This document shows positions 54,617 to 63,512 of a stretch of DNA of 64,000 nt, in pieces. A program made the position numbers and the translations under genes. Each line of letters opens with the position of its first letter. The stretch's first letter is position 1. The notes below the pieces were generated by a model. That model saw only the letters and a program-made list of their open reading frames with translations, did not search any database and was not told the DNA's origin. The stretch covers positions 1 to 64,000 of the forward strand of contig NZ_PIZV01000016.1 in NCBI RefSeq assembly GCF_002835665.1. Reading direction: 5' to 3'. This stretch comes from Chryseobacterium sp. PMSZPI. Lineage in GTDB: Bacteria; Bacteroidota; Bacteroidia; Flavobacteriales; Weeksellaceae.

Positions 54617-54679
54617 CCTATTTTATCAAATAAAGGCATCATTCCACACCATAAAACATCCAACTTAAATATTAATTAT

Positions 54680-56086
54680 ATGAAAAATTTATTTTTTTCC
54701 AAAAATACTGTGCAGAAAACAGTATTGACGACCTTATTTCTAACGAGCGCTTTATACTATGCGCAGCTTGAAGAAACCTATGCAAAAGACCAATCCTACA
54801 AGATTAGCGGGCTTTGCCTTCTCTGTGGTATAGATAACCCGAATAATATGTTAGGAAGTAATGAAAACGATTTTGCCACTCTAAGGATTCCTATAGGAAT
54901 CAATGCCAGCATTGAGCAAAGCATAAGCTTCCCGGAGCTTACACCTAATTTCAGAAAAGTAAGTATTGGTATAGAAACTCCTAATATCTCAATAAAAAAA
55001 CAGGCAGAAAGACAAATTTTCGTTGAATCATTCAATGACAACACATCAAATAATGACAAAACAAGAGTAAGTACAAGTATGCTAAAGCCAGGTTCCAACC
55101 CTCAAAAGGGAATCATTGAATTTATACCGGCAAAACGTTTCAACCGAATTGTTCTTACTGTATACGGTGCTCCCATTGAACTGGGATTAGGAAAGGATAT
55201 CAGAATACAGTATGTTCATCATCTTCCTACACAATTTACAACCAATGGTAACCCACCGCTTGATCCATTAGCTTATTATCCCTTCGATGGAAACCTGGAT
55301 GATAAAATGAAAGGATTAGACTTTACATCACCTATTAAAAACTTTCATTTCTCAAGCTATGGTAACTATGGACTGGCTGCTACTTCATCAGAAATTACAG
55401 CTCCCGAAATGACCTCAGCGGATGAAACTACCTTATCATTTTGGGCTCGTGCTGATAAAGGTAAATCCGTCCAATTCAAGAATTACAATCATGAAGATAT
55501 TGATATTCTTGTCACAGACAATAAAATATCAATTAAACAAGACGGAGAAACTAAATCCTCTTCCGTTAGTACCAACCAATATAATCATTATGCAATACTA
55601 TATAAGGAAGGAAAAGATGATGTAACAACATACGTCTACATCAATGGTACGTATAGTTTCATAAAAAATTGGAAAAGAAAAACAACAACACAACCCATGC
55701 AAATTAACATATCAGGAGGATTGGATGCTGCATTATTGGATGATGTAATTATATATAACAGAACTCTTACTAACAATGAAATTGCAAAATTAGCAGATCC
55801 TTTCGCTATTCCATCAGGCCGCATATCACAAAAAACAACCTTAGCCAGCGAAGTATTCACGGTATCTCCTAATCCTACCACAGGACAAATCACTCTAGAT
55901 GGGGATATTCAATTTACAGATTCAGATATTTCTATTACCAATACTTTTGGAAAAGAAGTGTACCGTTCAAAATACCAATCTAAAATGTTTGAACTACCGG
56001 CTACATTACCGGGAGGAATTTATATTCTTAATCTGAAAACAAAAGAAGGGAAAGGTTATTCTCAGAAGGTTATTCTTAGAAGATAA
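54680..56086 (+). CDS. Secreted LamG-like T9SS-tailed protein, array member 4
   Basis: A 468-residue paralogue: signal peptide to about residue 28, CxxC domain (CLLCGIDNPNNMLG near residue 47), LamG-like domain (about residues 175-370, LSFWARADKGK and LLDDVIIYNRTLTNNEI), and T9SS tail (GGIYILNLKTKEGKG). The tail DNA shares long blocks with member 3. Export by the type IX system to the cell surface or medium is expected. Substrate or partner unknown. Confidence 0.75.
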   Translation: MKNLFFSKNTVQKTVLTTLFLTSALYYAQLEETYAKDQSYKISGLCLLCGIDNPNNMLGSNENDFATLRIPIGINASIEQSISFPELTPNFRKVSIGIETPNISIKKQAERQIFVESFNDNTSNNDKTRVSTSMLKPGSNPQKGIIEFIPAKRFNRIVLTVYGAPIELGLGKDIRIQYVHHLPTQFTTNGNPPLDPLAYYPFDGNLDDKMKGLDFTSPIKNFHFSSYGNYGLAATSSEITAPEMTSADETTLSFWARADKGKSVQFKNYNHEDIDILVTDNKISIKQDGETKSSSVSTNQYNHYAILYKEGKDDVTTYVYINGTYSFIKNWKRKTTTQPMQINISGGLDAALLDDVIIYNRTLTNNEIAKLADPFAIPSGRISQKTTLASEVFTVSPNPTTGQITLDGDIQFTDSDISITNTFGKEVYRSKYQSKMFELPATLPGGIYILNLKTKEGKGYSQKVILRR

Positions 56087-56117
56087 AAATAAATAACTTT
56101 CAATACATACAAAACAA

Positions 56118-56152
56118 ACAAGGCAGGTTATTTATGATAACCTGCCTGTTTT
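56118..56152. terminator. Terminator between array member 4 and convergent surface-protein gene
   Basis: AGGCAGGTTAT / ATAACCTGCCT perfect 11-base stem, loop TTATG, followed by T on the plus strand and A-rich on the other, so it may serve both. Confidence 0.75.
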
Positions 56153-56213
56153 AAAAACATTCCTTTTTTAATAAAGATAAGCGCTTTTTACTCTTACACC
56201 ATCTTTAAGTATT

Positions 56214-57608
56214 CTAAGGAATGATATAATTTGTACTGGTATTGGTTTGAGCATATTGTACTGCCCAAGCTATAGCATTTGCATAAAGGAATCCCATATA
56301 TGAAGTGGTTGTATCAGCCCAAGGTTTTGTTTGAGGAGCTCCTGCCGCATTCATTCCTATTGGGAAGATCTGAGTTCTGACATCCGTAGCACTTCCTCCA
56401 AGCCATCCGGAGTCTCCCATATACACAAATCCTAATGAATTATGTTTAAACATTAATGGGGTACTTGCATCATTAAATCTGTTAGCAAGAACAGTCACAT
56501 TAGATGGCAATCCTGATTTTGTGTAGAATGAAGTATCAGCATAATCGGAACCGATTAGTTTCCCTCTGATATCTCCAAAAGGACCATTTAATAACGGATC
56601 ATTCACGTTCGTCAACTGATCATATTTGGAACCTGCAATTCTAGTCATCGTAGTACCACTTCCACCACAAATCGCATTGATCAACTTAGGTGTCTGAGTA
56701 TAATTATATTCTTCCGAATACATCAATACTCCTTTTTTGTTTTGTACAAAATCATTTAATATTGCAATAGAAGCATCATTAGGAACATATGAATATCCTA
56801 TAATGATAATATCAATATTGTTATTATTAATAAGGTTTTTCAACGCCACCCCTTGTGAAACACCACCAGCAACAATATTGAATCCATTGGTAGGGAAAGT
56901 TCCGTTTTGTCCGAAGTTTTGTGAAGATGTAAGAATAGCTCTTGAAGCATAAGTATTATTATCCACAGGAGCATACCATGGCTCTGCAGTAATTCCTAAT
57001 ACATTCATTTTTCTAAATGTTTGACCTCCTACTGTTACACTAAACGTACAAGACTGACCTCCGATATTCACCGTAAAATTAGCAACTCCTGATGCAGAAG
57101 GTGTTCCACTGATAGAAAGACTGATGCTTCCGTTTCCGTTCAGTGTCCCTGCAGGAGCTGTTGCGGTAAGTCCGGTTACTCCTGTAGAAGCAATAGAAAT
57201 AGCTCCATAAGCCTGTCCGGTTGCGTTGGTATATTTGATTACTTTAGTACCATTAGAAGCAGTACCTGCTGTAAAGGTTCCTGTAAGAGCTCCACTGGAG
57301 CAATCTAAACTATACCCTGGTGTTGGGCCACATTGATCACATAAACAATTTGACCAACCTGTAGATTTGAATACTCTTACACAACTTAATGTAGAATCAT
57401 ACATAATGGTGCCTATTGCCACATTACCCCCCATCGGATTGATAAGATTTTTCGGATCTGCATTGGTAGGAAGGACCAACCCCATATTATTGGTAGTTTC
57501 TTTATTGATGTCTAAAGCACCTCTAGGATTGGCTGTCCCCATCCCCACCTGGGAAAAGACAATATTCACAAAGAATATCATCATTAATAAATAATTTTTT
57601 CTTTTCAT
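56214..57608 (-). CDS. Surface protein with flavobacterial N-terminal repeat domain, paralogue 1
   Basis: A 464-residue secreted protein. Signal peptide MKRKNYLLMMIFFVNIVFSQ, then VGMGTANPRGALDI (a common start of flavobacterial surface proteins), a Cys-containing segment NCLCDQC near residue 90, Ig-like repeats with Gly/Ser/Thr-rich strands (about residues 95-200), and a C-terminal domain from about residue 200 with alternating strands (NNIDIIIIGYSYV, GVLMYSEEYNY) reminiscent of glutamine-amidotransferase-like folds. Function unknown. The gene at 58120 is a close paralogue. No T9SS tail is evident. Confidence 0.75.
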   Translation of the reverse strand: MKRKNYLLMMIFFVNIVFSQVGMGTANPRGALDINKETTNNMGLVLPTNADPKNLINPMGGNVAIGTIMYDSTLSCVRVFKSTGWSNCLCDQCGPTPGYSLDCSSGALTGTFTAGTASNGTKVIKYTNATGQAYGAISIASTGVTGLTATAPAGTLNGNGSISLSISGTPSASGVANFTVNIGGQSCTFSVTVGGQTFRKMNVLGITAEPWYAPVDNNTYASRAILTSSQNFGQNGTFPTNGFNIVAGGVSQGVALKNLINNNNIDIIIIGYSYVPNDASIAILNDFVQNKKGVLMYSEEYNYTQTPKLINAICGGSGTTMTRIAGSKYDQLTNVNDPLLNGPFGDIRGKLIGSDYADTSFYTKSGLPSNVTVLANRFNDASTPLMFKHNSLGFVYMGDSGWLGGSATDVRTQIFPIGMNAAGAPQTKPWADTTTSYMGFLYANAIAWAVQYAQTNTSTNYIIP

Positions 57609-57624
57609 TACTTAATGTTTTTGG

Positions 57625-57657
57625 CAAAAGTATATTTTTCACTTTCCTATTTCCAAA
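57625..57657 (-). promoter_or_regulatory. Promoter of surface protein paralogue 1
   Basis: Minus strand TTTG (57657-57654), 21-base spacer and TACTTTTG (57632-57625), 16 bases before the start codon. Confidence 0.6.
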
Positions 57658-58011
57658 AAACCGCCTACACCATATATACCTCAAACGCCATACATATTTT
57701 AAAACACTAAGCGACGTACCTACAACAACCACTCAAAAACTCTTTATTTAAAGCAGCTACAAGAACCTCACATTATCAATATTCTTTTCTTTAAAAGTAT
57801 ATTTCCACTATTTCCATGCGTTTATTTTGAAAAATAAAATCCATTTTTATCTTTAAGACATCTAATTATTTTCTAGAAAATGACTTAGTTTGAATACAAA
57901 TTGATACAAAAAATAAGGCACATTGAGGTATAATTATTTTCATCAATACATTATTTTAATAAAAAAATTGCGAATACAATTTTACTGTTATCGAGTAAAT
58001 TAAAGTCTGGT

Positions 58012-58047
58012 TATAAAAATCCGAGGCAGATAAAATCTGCCTCGGAT
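58012..58047 (-). terminator. Terminator of surface protein paralogue 2
   Basis: Perfect 13-base stem ATCCGAGGCAGAT / ATCTGCCTCGGAT with loop of three, T-rich downstream on the minus strand; lies 72 bases beyond the stop. Confidence 0.8.
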
Positions 58048-58119
58048 ATATCAGTCAAATCTTTGTTTTTTTATAGTGCAAAATAAAATTAGATCGGTTG
58101 CGAATAAACTTCTAATGGT

Positions 58120-59466
58120 TTATTGCATCATCCATGCAACTGCATTAGCATATAATATACTATTGTATACTGTACTTCCTGCTTTTGGTCCTGTTCCGAA
58201 GTTCATTTTTGGAATTGGTTTACCGGATGCATCAACACCTGCAGGATAAGATCCTGTTGAAGTATTATTAGCTGCTCCCAGAGGGAAACCTCCGTCACCC
58301 CAGAAGAATAGTTTATATGACTTATGAACAAATCCAACAATCTGACCATTATTTGTAGATAAGATATCCACGTTAGAACTATTCATATTAGGGTTCGTAT
58401 AAGAACTGGCATCATCATTATCATCTCCTACCAATAATCCTCTTGCATCTCCAAATGGTCCATTAAGAATTGGATGATTCACGTTGTTGATATTTTTAAT
58501 AAAATTAGTTCCTGTAGCAGCAGTAGCAGTTGTTGTACCTCCGAATATTTGATTTAATAATTGGTTAGGCTGTGTCTGCTGAAGGAAGATCATTGCTCTA
58601 CCTCCTTTATCCAAATAATCTTTAAGAGCAATAGCGTCAGCCACTGTAGAAGTATAATCCCATGTGAAAATAATCATATATGGATTATAAAGTGCAATAT
58701 TCACAGCCAGCTTATCTTGAGCTACTCCTACAGTTTTGATATCGAATCCCTGAGACGGTACTGTTCCATTAGGCCCGAAGTTACTTGGCGACTGTAAGAT
58801 CGTGGTTGGTGCTGTTGTATTTCCTGGGTTAGGAGTATACATTCCACCTCCTAAAGACAGGATTGTTCTTTTAGGAATTACTCCTGCGCTTACATTTACT
58901 GAGAAACTACATGATTGTCCTGCAATATTTACTGCAAAGAATGCCATACCGGAGGCAGACGGAGTTCCTGTAATAGTAAGGGATACACTTCCGCTACCAT
59001 TTACTAATGTTCCTGCCGGTGCACTAGCTGTCAATCCACTTACTCCTGTAGAAGCAACTGAGATGGCATTGTAAGGCTGCCCGGTAGCATTCGTATAGTT
59101 TATCACTTTTGTTCCGTTACTTAATGTATTAGCAGTAAACGTTCCGGAAACACTTCCTCCTGAACAATCTAATGCAAAACCGGGATTGGTATTACATTGA
59201 TCACATAAGCAATTTGACCACCCTGAAGGCTTAAATACTCTTACACAGCTTAAGGTAGAATCGTACATAATTGTTCCAATTGCTACATTACCTCCTTTCG
59301 GATTAACCATATTTTTAGGATCTGCATTGGTAGGAAGTACCAACCCCATATTATTGGTTGTTTCTTTATTAATGTCTAAAGCACCTCTGGGGTTAGCCGT
59401 TCCTATACCTACTTGGGAAAACAAGATATTCGCGAAGAATATCATTAGTAATAAATAATTTTTCAT
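58120..59466 (-). CDS. Surface protein with flavobacterial N-terminal repeat domain, paralogue 2
   Basis: A 448-residue protein starting MKNYLLLMIFFANILFSQ; the ATG at 59466 is chosen because upstream in-frame codons would not form a signal peptide. Like its neighbour it has VGIGTANPRGALDI, NCLCDQC near residue 85, Ig-like repeats and a C-terminal strand-rich domain (YMIIFTWDYTS, RAMIFLQQTQPN, LLVGDDNDDAS). The pair arose by tandem duplication, but the C-terminal halves have diverged more than the N-terminal halves. Function unknown. Confidence 0.75.
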   Translation of the reverse strand: MKNYLLLMIFFANILFSQVGIGTANPRGALDINKETTNNMGLVLPTNADPKNMVNPKGGNVAIGTIMYDSTLSCVRVFKPSGWSNCLCDQCNTNPGFALDCSGGSVSGTFTANTLSNGTKVINYTNATGQPYNAISVASTGVSGLTASAPAGTLVNGSGSVSLTITGTPSASGMAFFAVNIAGQSCSFSVNVSAGVIPKRTILSLGGGMYTPNPGNTTAPTTILQSPSNFGPNGTVPSQGFDIKTVGVAQDKLAVNIALYNPYMIIFTWDYTSTVADAIALKDYLDKGGRAMIFLQQTQPNQLLNQIFGGTTTATAATGTNFIKNINNVNHPILNGPFGDARGLLVGDDNDDASSYTNPNMNSSNVDILSTNNGQIVGFVHKSYKLFFWGDGGFPLGAANNTSTGSYPAGVDASGKPIPKMNFGTGPKAGSTVYNSILYANAVAWMMQ

Positions 59467-59484
59467 TTGTTGTTGATTTTTCAG

Positions 59485-59517
59485 CAAAATTATCTTCAAC
59501 ATCCCCATTATACCAAA
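59485..59517 (-). promoter_or_regulatory. Promoter of surface protein paralogue 2
   Basis: Minus strand TTTG (59517-59514), 21-base spacer and TAATTTTG (59492-59485), the same layout as the neighbour's promoter. Confidence 0.6.
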
Positions 59518-59878
59518 AAAATACATACGTCATACATACATCAGTTTTCCATATTTATACTGCTTCAAGACTCTACATAGCTTCTACAAATTCATTAAAC
59601 ACAAGTTTAACTTAACATAATGATAGTTTTTTATTTCAACTACTCATAGCACAAAAGTTTATAGATTTTCTTCTAAAAAACAATTTTAACAAATAAAATT
59701 TTCCTGTCATATAGACTCTTTTTACAGATTCTCATATTCTGTTTACATAGTTCAATTGTATCAAATTTGAGATTCTTTAGTAAAAAGAGACAGTCATTTT
59801 ATATAAAATGACTTAGTATTTATAGAAATAGGTCAAAAATCATAATATTTTTCATATAAATCGTTTTTTTTAGATTAA

Positions 59879-59907
59879 ATAAAAAGCCCCGACCTAACAG
59901 TCGGGGC
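59879..59907 (-). terminator. Terminator of surface-protein operon
   Basis: Stem GCCCCGAC / GTCGGGGC with loop CTAACA, followed by five T on the minus strand. It lies 31 bases after the stop codon and has a GC content unusual for this window. Confidence 0.92.
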
Positions 59908-59937
59908 AAAATGAAACAAAATTAGCTATGTTAAAAA

Positions 59938-62274
59938 TTAATTTTTAATCAGCTTTTGTTGATAAACTGCTTTATCAGTTACTGCTTTTATAATATACAT
60001 ACCTTTTGGAAGCATATTTACATTGATTTGCCCGTTATTCAATTGAACATTGATGAATTTACCGGAAGCATCATAAATAGAAACATTTATTACTTTCTCC
60101 TGAGTTTTAATGTAAAGAACATCGGTAACCGGATTTGGGTAAATACTAAATTCAAGTTTTTTAACGTCTACTGTTGTCAAGGTAGAAGCAATACTGTTTA
60201 CAGTAAGTGTTTTTTCTACAACTTTACCATTAGAATTAAAACTAATCACGATATCAGCCGTACCGGTAGCAAGCGGTGTGAGTATAAGCTCATCATTAAC
60301 GTTAATCGTTGCAGACACTACAGATGAGTTATTATTTGATTTTACAGTCTTTACAATGGCAGCAATAGCGTTATCATCATCAGAAATGATTGTTTTCAAG
60401 TCGATCGTAGTAACATTTGTGGCTGTCACTTGTGATGGGAAAGCCGAACTTATTACCGGAGCGGTATTATCAGGGAATACAGCCAGCGACGGGAACCAAT
60501 AATAATCTATTAATGTTTTAGTATCTGTAAGATTACCATTGCTGTCAAATGTGTGGATCCAGTTTTTTTGAAAATGTGCACCATATCCGCTTTCTGTTGT
60601 ATTTAAAATCAATGCTCCTGTAACTGGGTTCACCCGCAAAGCAGCACCATAAGGAATTTGTTTGTACGTGCTCGTTTGCCCCGGAATGGTGATAAAATTT
60701 TCATTAAAAGCTTTAGTTGTTACATCAAATTTAACAATTTGCTTTCCGGGATCCCAGCCACTTCCTGCTTTGATCCAGTATAAAACATTTTCCGTATTAC
60801 TGGCTGTAAAGCTTCCGGCATTCCATGCTCCCCATGAATCTGAATATTGGGTGGTTGGAATATTATAAGATTGAGTAGCAAAAGTTGTTGGGTGAATATT
60901 TATAAGAGTCTGATCCTGAATTGCCCAAATACTTCCGTCTTTAGCCTGAACAATAGAATTGAAAGATCCAGCAATAGTGTGGATCAGTGTATCCGATTTT
61001 GGATCGATAATCAAAATTCCTTCACTTTGTTTCACTGCAAATACATATTGTGAGCTACGGATCATATTTCCAATCTGCCCTGAGTATTGCCCTCCTCCAC
61101 TGGTTGCTGTTCCGGCGATAACGCTACCTACTTGCAGATTATCAATATCAAACAAATAGACTCCATTGGAAGTTCCAATATATCCTTTATGCTCGTTCAC
61201 TCCTAAGAATGATCTCCCATCTGCCCCTCCAATAGTATTGAAGGTAGCAATTTTTTGCATCGTTTGAGCATTGGCTACAACCAATCTTCCTCCAGGGGTG
61301 TATTGTGTATCTCCACCATCAGCAGCTTGTTTTGAAACAAAATAAAATTTATCTCCATAGATAGTTCCAAACTGAGTGGTTGCTCCAAAAGCATGGTTAT
61401 TATTCACCGTACTATATACACGGTAGTCAATCTGTCCGTTATTTCCGATGAAGTTTACAGAACCATTCGTATGTCCAAACCATTCTTCATTCACCATGAA
61501 AAAACCGTCCGTAAAGTTTGTTGTCTTCGCTGTATTTGTTTTTTTGGTCAGATTCATCAGACCGGCAGCAGAAACATAAGGAGAGACTGGAGTCATTGTA
61601 GAAGAAATTGGAACAGAATTGAATGAAGGATTGAAGTTCCATGCATCCCAAGAACCATTTTGTAACACACGTGAGGAAGCTCCAACACTAGAATACCCAA
61701 AGTTAGGATTGGATGGATTTTTCACCCAATAAGACCAATATCCTTTGGACATCCAACCAGACTCCCAGTGATCATTAGCATCTACAGCGGTATAATCATC
61801 AAAATTATAAGCGGATGTATTGACAATACCATTTACCGGATACAAAGGAGAGGCGGTATTTCCATTGTAATATAATGCATTAGCGTTCTGTCCGTCCAGA
61901 TCAAAGCCAAATCCTCCAATGGCCGTACCTTGTGGTGTACCTTGATACATTAAAGTTAAGAATCTATGATCCGCCTTCGCAATAGCTTTCACCATATCTT
62001 CTCCTGTAGCATTTCCATCCCATCTGAATCCCCATACCAAGGCATCCGGATTTTTGCTGTCATTCCATTGTATAACCAGAGCAGCCTGGTTAGATCCAGT
62101 TCCTACCCAATACCGGATATCGGAAAAATTGATAGTAGCGGTGGATGCTGCCACCTTAAGCTGGCTTGTCGTTTTCCCCGGAATATCATTTCTGAGGACA
62201 CCTTGTACTTTGATCTGTGCATTTGTGAAAAATGCGAACAGAAAAAGGACAATCAAAAGATAAAACTTTCTCAT
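59938..62274 (-). CDS. T9SS-exported surface protein with DUF5074-like propeller
   Basis: A 778-residue protein: signal peptide MRKFYLLIVLFLFAFFTNAQ, an N-terminal domain (about residues 40-220) with FSDIRYWVGTGSNQAAL and GFRWDGNATGEDMV, a beta-propeller-like middle (about residues 290-600; GGRLVVANAQTM, GYIGTSNGVYLFDID), then an Ig-like domain and a T9SS tail (IYPNPVTDVLYI, MYIIKAVTD). This architecture is typical of Bacteroidota cobalamin-locus surface proteins, which is inference here. Last gene of a three-gene operon. Confidence 0.82.
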   Translation of the reverse strand: MRKFYLLIVLFLFAFFTNAQIKVQGVLRNDIPGKTTSQLKVAASTATINFSDIRYWVGTGSNQAALVIQWNDSKNPDALVWGFRWDGNATGEDMVKAIAKADHRFLTLMYQGTPQGTAIGGFGFDLDGQNANALYYNGNTASPLYPVNGIVNTSAYNFDDYTAVDANDHWESGWMSKGYWSYWVKNPSNPNFGYSSVGASSRVLQNGSWDAWNFNPSFNSVPISSTMTPVSPYVSAAGLMNLTKKTNTAKTTNFTDGFFMVNEEWFGHTNGSVNFIGNNGQIDYRVYSTVNNNHAFGATTQFGTIYGDKFYFVSKQAADGGDTQYTPGGRLVVANAQTMQKIATFNTIGGADGRSFLGVNEHKGYIGTSNGVYLFDIDNLQVGSVIAGTATSGGGQYSGQIGNMIRSSQYVFAVKQSEGILIIDPKSDTLIHTIAGSFNSIVQAKDGSIWAIQDQTLINIHPTTFATQSYNIPTTQYSDSWGAWNAGSFTASNTENVLYWIKAGSGWDPGKQIVKFDVTTKAFNENFITIPGQTSTYKQIPYGAALRVNPVTGALILNTTESGYGAHFQKNWIHTFDSNGNLTDTKTLIDYYWFPSLAVFPDNTAPVISSAFPSQVTATNVTTIDLKTIISDDDNAIAAIVKTVKSNNNSSVVSATINVNDELILTPLATGTADIVISFNSNGKVVEKTLTVNSIASTLTTVDVKKLEFSIYPNPVTDVLYIKTQEKVINVSIYDASGKFINVQLNNGQINVNMLPKGMYIIKAVTDKAVYQQKLIKN

Positions 62275-62307
62275 TTTTATTAATTTAAATATATTATTTG
62301 TTGAATT

Positions 62308-63501
62308 TTATTTAAAATGCAGATCATAAGCTCCCGCTACTTCGGTAGAAACTTCACCTACCCAACCTGCTTCCTGGTTTATTCCTGTATATACTTTCAC
62401 AAAATCGATTCCGGGTAGTCTAACGTATTTTCCATTTCGGTCAACAGCCCAGGAAATATCGATATTGGATGCTTCATCTGTATTGGGAACATTATCAGCA
62501 TATCCAAATTCGTATGATTTTCCTACCCAATAAGAACCTGTTCCGCTTTGATCGTAATAATTATTTTTAAGTCTCGTTCCGGTAAAACTGTAAGAAGCTT
62601 CTGAGAGCCACAAGGGATAATAACTTTGTGAGTGGAAGATATTCTTTGTTTTAAATCCATTATTTCCAAGGTTATCTTGCCATTTGATATATTCTGTATC
62701 AATTTGCCAGCCTTCATTTCCGGGAACGGGGGATTTGCTTTCATTGGGTTTAAAGTACGTTATGCTATAATTTTTTATGGTAGTGTTTTTAAAATACTCA
62801 CTTCCAGCTATTTCATACCACTCATTATCGTCCGGCTTTCCATTTTTATTTTTGTCATAAGCTACCATAATGATTCCCGGCTCACAGTTTCCGGAACGGG
62901 GATCATTGGCTGCATTTCCAAAAAATGCATTTCCAAGAATTTTAAAATCCCTCCCTTCAAAGTTTGGAATGGTATGATCAAAACCAAAAACAACATATCC
63001 ACCAAATCCGCCAAGACTCACTGCATATGAGTTTGGTCCAATCAGAGATTTTTTTGCTCTCTGAAGCATATCGGCAGCAGTATTTCCAGTTTCAAATAAA
63101 GGAGTATCATTAATGAATTGGCCTACAGCAGGACGAAATTCCAACACTTCAGCAATATATTTACTGTAAGGACTGAGTTCTTTGGTTACAATAATTTTTG
63201 AATGATAGATACTTTCATTGCCTTTGTTGATAATTTTCAATGTTAAAGGATAGACAGTTGAAGTAGCACTGATAAACTCCAGCTCCGAATTTTTAGAAAT
63301 AATGGAATCGTTGATACTCCATGTAATATCTCCTGATGCGTGGGTAGGTATGCTTAATACATTAAGTCTGTCAATTTCATAGGAATCTTCCAATCCATTA
63401 AAAACAGAATCTTCCTCATCCATTTCATTGTGTTTACAAGCTACCACTCCTACAAGAAGGCATGATAATATCCCGATTTTTAAGTAGTTAATATATTTCA
63501 T
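62308..63501 (-). CDS. Surface lipoprotein of cobalamin-type locus (PKD-like N-terminus)
   Basis: A 397-residue lipoprotein with lipobox LVGVVAC (Cys 22). A PKD-like region (about residues 45-105) is followed by a domain with SYAVSLGGFGGYVVFGFDHT near residue 178 and NAFFGNAANDPRSGNCEPGI near residue 210. The same domain is known from surface proteins near BtuB genes in Bacteroidota, recalled from family knowledge and not searched. It lies 33 bases upstream of the DUF5074-type gene and 11 bases after the propeller gene, so all three are one operon. Confidence 0.78.
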   Translation of the reverse strand: MKYINYLKIGILSCLLVGVVACKHNEMDEEDSVFNGLEDSYEIDRLNVLSIPTHASGDITWSINDSIISKNSELEFISATSTVYPLTLKIINKGNESIYHSKIIVTKELSPYSKYIAEVLEFRPAVGQFINDTPLFETGNTAADMLQRAKKSLIGPNSYAVSLGGFGGYVVFGFDHTIPNFEGRDFKILGNAFFGNAANDPRSGNCEPGIIMVAYDKNKNGKPDDNEWYEIAGSEYFKNTTIKNYSITYFKPNESKSPVPGNEGWQIDTEYIKWQDNLGNNGFKTKNIFHSQSYYPLWLSEASYSFTGTRLKNNYYDQSGTGSYWVGKSYEFGYADNVPNTDEASNIDISWAVDRNGKYVRLPGIDFVKVYTGINQEAGWVGEVSTEVAGAYDLHFK

Positions 63502-63512
63502 GTCTGTTAGTT

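Larger units (their letters stand above)
54341..54679. other. Intergenic region with terminator, promoter and leader relic
   Basis: Contains the member-3 terminator, the member-4 promoter (54462-54495) and the truncated leader at 54533-54616 inside a long 5' leader. No intact gene. Confidence 0.6.
57609..58119. other. Intergenic region between surface protein paralogues
   Basis: About 510 AT-rich bases with the promoter of paralogue 1 at one end and the paralogue-2 terminator at the other. No gene or repeat was recognised in the middle. Confidence 0.6.
59467..59937. other. Intergenic region with promoter and terminator only
   Basis: Holds the paralogue-2 promoter and the terminator of the next operon (59879-59907). 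No gene was seen in about 360 intervening AT-rich bases. Confidence 0.6.

Noticed and set aside
49911..56086. Paralogue array considered as a phage or toxin module
   Set aside because: The T9SS tails and signal peptides point to chromosomal surface proteins; no phage, toxin-immunity or integrase genes are present.
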